Below are positions 60,267 to 64,000 of a stretch of DNA of 64,000 bases, in pieces (the first letter of the stretch is position 1; each line of letters begins with the position of its first letter). The position numbers and the translations under genes are program-made. The notes below the pieces were generated by a model. The model made no database searches and was not told the DNA's origin. It was given only the letters and a program-made list of their open reading frames with translations. The DNA lies in assembly GCA_014650415.1 (NCBI GenBank), contig BMUX01000004.1, forward strand, positions 620,001-684,000, in the 5' to 3' direction. The DNA comes from Streptomyces spiroverticillatus. GTDB lineage: Bacteria > Actinomycetota > Actinomycetes > Streptomycetales > Streptomycetaceae.

Positions 60267-61067
60267 TCAGAACGGCTCGTAGTCCAGGCCGTCCGTGTCC
60301 TCGCCCTCCTCCTCCAGTGCCTGCCTGACCACCCGGATGGCCAGGCCTTCCGGGTAGCCCTTGCGGGCCAGCATTCCGGCCAGGCGGCGCAGCCGCTTGT
60401 CGCGCTCCAGCCCCCGGGTGGAGCGCAGCTTGCGGGCGACGAGCTCGCGGGCTGTCGCCTCCTCCTGGTCGGAGTCGAGCTGCCCGACGGCCTCGTCGAT
60501 CAGCGCCGGGTCGACGCCTTTGGTGCGCAGCTCGCGGGCGAGCGCCCGGCGGGCCAGGCCCTTGCCGTGGTGGCGGGACTCGACCCAGGCGTCCGCGAAC
60601 GCCGCGTCGTCGATCAGTCCCACTTCCTCGAAGCGGGACAGCACCTCGTCGCTGACCTCCTGGGGGATCTCCCGCTTGTGCAGGGCGTCCGCCAGTTGCT
60701 TGCGGGTGCGCGGGGTGCCGGTGAGCAGGCGTAGGCAGATGTTCCGTGCCTGCTCCGCCGGGTCCTGCGGGGGTTTCGGCGCACCGTCCCGGGTCTCCCC
60801 GGGGCCGGAAGCCCCCGGGCCCCGCGAGGAGCGGGCTCCCCGGGTGCCTCTGCGGCCCCGTCCGGACTCCCCGAACCCCTCACGGGCTCCGGTCCCCCCG
60901 GTCTCCCGGGAGGACCAGGGAAGCCGGGGAGGCCCCTCGGCCTCCCCCGCTCCCCCCGCGCCGCCGTCGGCCGCGGGGGTCCTGCCGTACCCGGCGGGGG
61001 CGTCGTGTCCGCCGGATACGTCGTCGGTGCTGCCCGGCCAGTCCCCCCAGTCCGTCCTCCGGGTCAC
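60267..61067 (-). CDS. recX: RecX regulatory protein
   Basis: 266 residues from GTG 61067, three bases after the recA stop. The first 100 residues are a low-complexity Gly/Arg/Pro arm. The RecX helices follow: ICLRLLTGTPRTRKQLADAL, GLIDDAAFADAWVESRHHGK, ARRALARELRTKGVDPALID and RLAGMLARKGYPEGLAIRVV. It normally inhibits and modulates RecA filaments and is translated with recA. It is intact although recA is not. Confidence 0.93.
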   Translation of the reverse strand: MTRRTDWGDWPGSTDDVSGGHDAPAGYGRTPAADGGAGGAGEAEGPPRLPWSSRETGGTGAREGFGESGRGRRGTRGARSSRGPGASGPGETRDGAPKPPQDPAEQARNICLRLLTGTPRTRKQLADALHKREIPQEVSDEVLSRFEEVGLIDDAAFADAWVESRHHGKGLARRALARELRTKGVDPALIDEAVGQLDSDQEEATARELVARKLRSTRGLERDKRLRRLAGMLARKGYPEGLAIRVVRQALEEEGEDTDGLDYEPF

Positions 61068-61070
61068 GGA

Positions 61071-62158
<1,088 letters not shown>

Positions 62159-62297
62159 GGGTTCCACCCGATTTGCTTGAGTCGATCGCTTCACGTCAAT
62201 GACGCTAACGCCTGCCACTGACAATCGGCCTCGGCGTCGCCCTGACCTGTGGATAACCCGGTGGGGAGCCCCGGGGTCACAGGGCCGGAACACCAAT

Positions 62298-62313
62298 GAG
62301 AATGGATGTTCGA
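62298..62313 (-). promoter_or_regulatory. SOS (Cheo-type) box of recA
   Basis: On the coding strand TCGAACATCCATTCTC contains GAACATCCATTC, the recA box known from Streptomyces, a variant of GAAC-N4-GTTC. It lies about 140 bp upstream of the recA start. Confidence 0.7.
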
Positions 62314-62427
62314 TTTTCGTGTCAAGCGAGCCACGCGGCACCCGCCGGACGGCTCACGCTCCCGCCCGACAGCCCCGCCGGACGGCTCACGACCGGCGGG
62401 GACGACCTCTCGGGAGGGCCCTGCGGC

Positions 62428-63705
62428 TCAGACGTCGTCCCCCGCCGGAGGCGGCGGCGTCTCGTCCCGGTCGCGTCGCAGCGCGCCCCGGACGCGGGCC
62501 AGGACCGGCGCACGGCGGCTGCGGTGGCCGTGCACCCGGGGGTCGTCGGTCACGTCGTACCGCTTCACGTACGCCCCGAGGAACGCCTGCAGCGTGGCGA
62601 CGGCCGGGATCGCGATGAGCGCGCCGACGGCGCCCATCAGCGCCGTCCCCGCGACGACCGAGCCGAAGGCGACGGCGGGGTGGATGTCGACCGTCTTCTC
62701 GGTCAGCTTGGGCTGGAGCAGGTAGTTCTCGAACTGCTGGTAGATCACCACGAAGCCGAGCACCCACAGCGCGTACCAGGGGTTCACCGTGAACGCGATC
62801 AGCATCGGCAGCGCACCGGCGAGATAGGTGCCGATGGTCGGGATGAACTGCGAGATCAGCCCCACCCACACCGCCAGCGCCGGCGCGTACGGCACATCGA
62901 GGATCACCAGCAGGATGTAGTGCGCGATGCCGGAGATCAGCGCCATCAGGCCGCGCGAGTAAAGGTAGCCGCCGGTCTTGTCGACGGCGATCTCCCAGGC
63001 GCGCAGCACCTCCGTCTGCCGGGCGGGCGGCAGCACCGAACACAGCGCACGCCGCAGCCGGGGCCCGTCGGCGGCGAAGTAGAACGAGAACAGAAAGATC
63101 GTCAGGAGCTTGAACAGGCCCCCCAGTACGGTCGTCGAGACGTCCAGGACACCGCTCGCACTGTTCTGCACGTACTTCTGCAACCAGTCGGAGCGCAGCA
63201 GGCTGTCCTGCACCTCGACCCTGGAGAGCTCGGTGTTGAAGGTGTGGTTGACCCAACTGATCACCGAGTCCAGGTACTTCGGGAACTCGTCGACCATGTT
63301 CAGGATCTGACCGGCCAGCATCGACCCGAGCATCACCACGAAGCCGATGCCCGCGATCATCACACCGAAGAACACCAGGAAGGTGGCAAGGCCCCGGCGC
63401 ATCCCCCGGGCCGCCATCCGGCCCACCGCCGGCTCCACCGCGAGCGCCAGGAAGAAGGCGATCACGATGTTCAGGAGCAGCGCGATCAACTGGTGGAAAG
63501 CCCAGTCGCCGAGCTGGTAGCAGGCGAACAGGGCGAGCGCGAGCACCATCGCGCGCGGCAGCCAGCGGGGCATGCGAGCCGGTCCGGTGGGCGCCGCCGC
63601 AGGGGGCGCGGTGCTCGGCGGGACGGGCGACCCGGCGTCGGTGTACTGGGCTTTCGCGCGGTCCTGGGCGGTCTCATCAGTCGGTGCCACGGGGCCAAGT
63701 GTCAC
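62428..63705 (-). CDS. AI-2E family transporter (PerM-like membrane protein)
   Basis: 425 residues from GTG 63705 (GTG 63690 possible). About eight membrane segments, including LPRAMVLALALFACYQLGDW, FLVFFGVMIAGIGFVVMLGS, LLTIFLFSFYFAADGPRL and ILLVILDVPYAPALAVWVGL. The conserved block IPTIGTYLAGALPMLIAF and YQQFENYLLQPKL are typical of the family. Members export varied small molecules; the substrate here is unknown. A basic C-terminal tail is cytosolic. Confidence 0.9.
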   Translation of the reverse strand: MTLGPVAPTDETAQDRAKAQYTDAGSPVPPSTAPPAAAPTGPARMPRWLPRAMVLALALFACYQLGDWAFHQLIALLLNIVIAFFLALAVEPAVGRMAARGMRRGLATFLVFFGVMIAGIGFVVMLGSMLAGQILNMVDEFPKYLDSVISWVNHTFNTELSRVEVQDSLLRSDWLQKYVQNSASGVLDVSTTVLGGLFKLLTIFLFSFYFAADGPRLRRALCSVLPPARQTEVLRAWEIAVDKTGGYLYSRGLMALISGIAHYILLVILDVPYAPALAVWVGLISQFIPTIGTYLAGALPMLIAFTVNPWYALWVLGFVVIYQQFENYLLQPKLTEKTVDIHPAVAFGSVVAGTALMGAVGALIAIPAVATLQAFLGAYVKRYDVTDDPRVHGHRSRRAPVLARVRGALRRDRDETPPPPAGDDV

Positions 63706-63788
63706 TCATGAGTGCGACAAGGACGTACCCGTGTCACCTCATAGAGGGTGCGTCATCCGCTCCCGGAGCGGTGCGCCGTCCACGAACG

Positions 63789-63983
63789 TCAGCGCTTGTC
63801 GTACGGGACGTCCATCGTCCGGCACACGACCTGCCACACGCTCTTCGCGTCCCAGCCCGCGTCCAGCGCCTCGTGCACCGTACGACCGCCGAGTTCGGAC
63901 ATCACGTGGTCGCGGGCGAAGGAGTCGGCATATGCCTCGCCGAAGTGCGCCGCCATGCGCTCCCAGAAAATCGTCAACCGCAT
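63789..63983 (-). CDS. DUF3046 protein
   Basis: 64 residues from ATG 63983: MRLTIFWERMAAHFGEAYAD, then VMSELGGRTVHEALDAGWDA and VWQVVCRTMDVPYDKR. The family is small, cytosolic and regularly found near recA-recX in actinobacteria. Function unknown. Confidence 0.9.
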   Translation of the reverse strand: MRLTIFWERMAAHFGEAYADSFARDHVMSELGGRTVHEALDAGWDAKSVWQVVCRTMDVPYDKR

Positions 63984-64000
63984 GACATCAGTATCGCGCC

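Overview
The window is a high-GC actinobacterial chromosome segment and almost certainly comes from a Streptomyces. GTG and TTG starts are common, long loop-poor hairpins separate genes, and the gene order runs from a RecQ helicase through rnhB, nrdJ-nrdR, lexA, hflX, rshA, dapF, miaA, miaB, gluR/gluK-gluABCD and recX-recA, as in the Streptomyces core chromosome. I cannot assign the species from sequence alone.

Layout. 1-9.7 kb: a DUF4192 fragment, recQ with a C-terminal phosphoribosyltransferase-like domain, rnhB, a DUF4173-type membrane protein, an ADP-ribosylglycohydrolase, a histidine phosphatase and a YdbC-like protein. 9.7-12.2 kb: arylamine N-acetyltransferase, DUF1152 and TerD-family genes. 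12.2-19.2 kb: B12-dependent ribonucleotide reductase nrdJ with its repressor nrdR and a pair of NrdR boxes, lexA with its own LexA box, and a DinG/XPD-like helicase. 19.3-25.9 kb: a four-gene NRPS-independent siderophore cluster (aminotransferase, IucA/IucC synthetase, IucB-like acyltransferase, second synthetase) with in-frame tandem repeats. 26.2-28.8 kb: two tandem paralogous trypsin-like lipoproteins. 28.9-40.7 kb: hflX, an M1 peptidase, rshA, dapF, miaA, small proteins and miaB. 50.2-57.1 kb: a TAXI-type binding protein and the glutamate two-component system and ABC transporter. 57.3-60.2 kb: a flavin monooxygenase and a sulfur cassette (Cys-containing leader peptide, cysteine dioxygenase, rhodanese). 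60.3-64 kb: recX, a broken recA, an AI-2E family membrane protein and DUF3046.

The most unusual part is a 9.4-kb integrated element (about 40679-50111) inside the 5' end of miaB. It is bounded by a 14-bp direct repeat, GTGCGCACCTCGTA. The native first ten codons of miaB lie at the right end, and the rest of miaB lies at the left end behind a new start supplied by the element. The element carries a large serine integrase, a winged-helix protein followed by palindromes, an XRE regulator, a scaffold-like protein, a P22-like major capsid protein, several small Cys-rich proteins, and a Streptomyces-type XRE/DUF5753-DUF6879 cassette. No terminase, portal, protease or tail gene is present. It therefore looks like a capsid-encoding phage satellite or a reduced prophage. 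I do not recognise it as a described element.

The second surprise is recA. The coding frame is interrupted at about 61808/61809 where, judged against the RecA family, about 37 nt encoding SQPDnGEQALEI are missing. This removes the catalytic glutamate and shifts the frame. If real, this genome lacks RecA at this locus while keeping recX and lexA intact, so the SOS response and homologous recombination would be affected. The two anomalies may be linked biologically, because a RecA-minus host cannot induce SOS-controlled elements.
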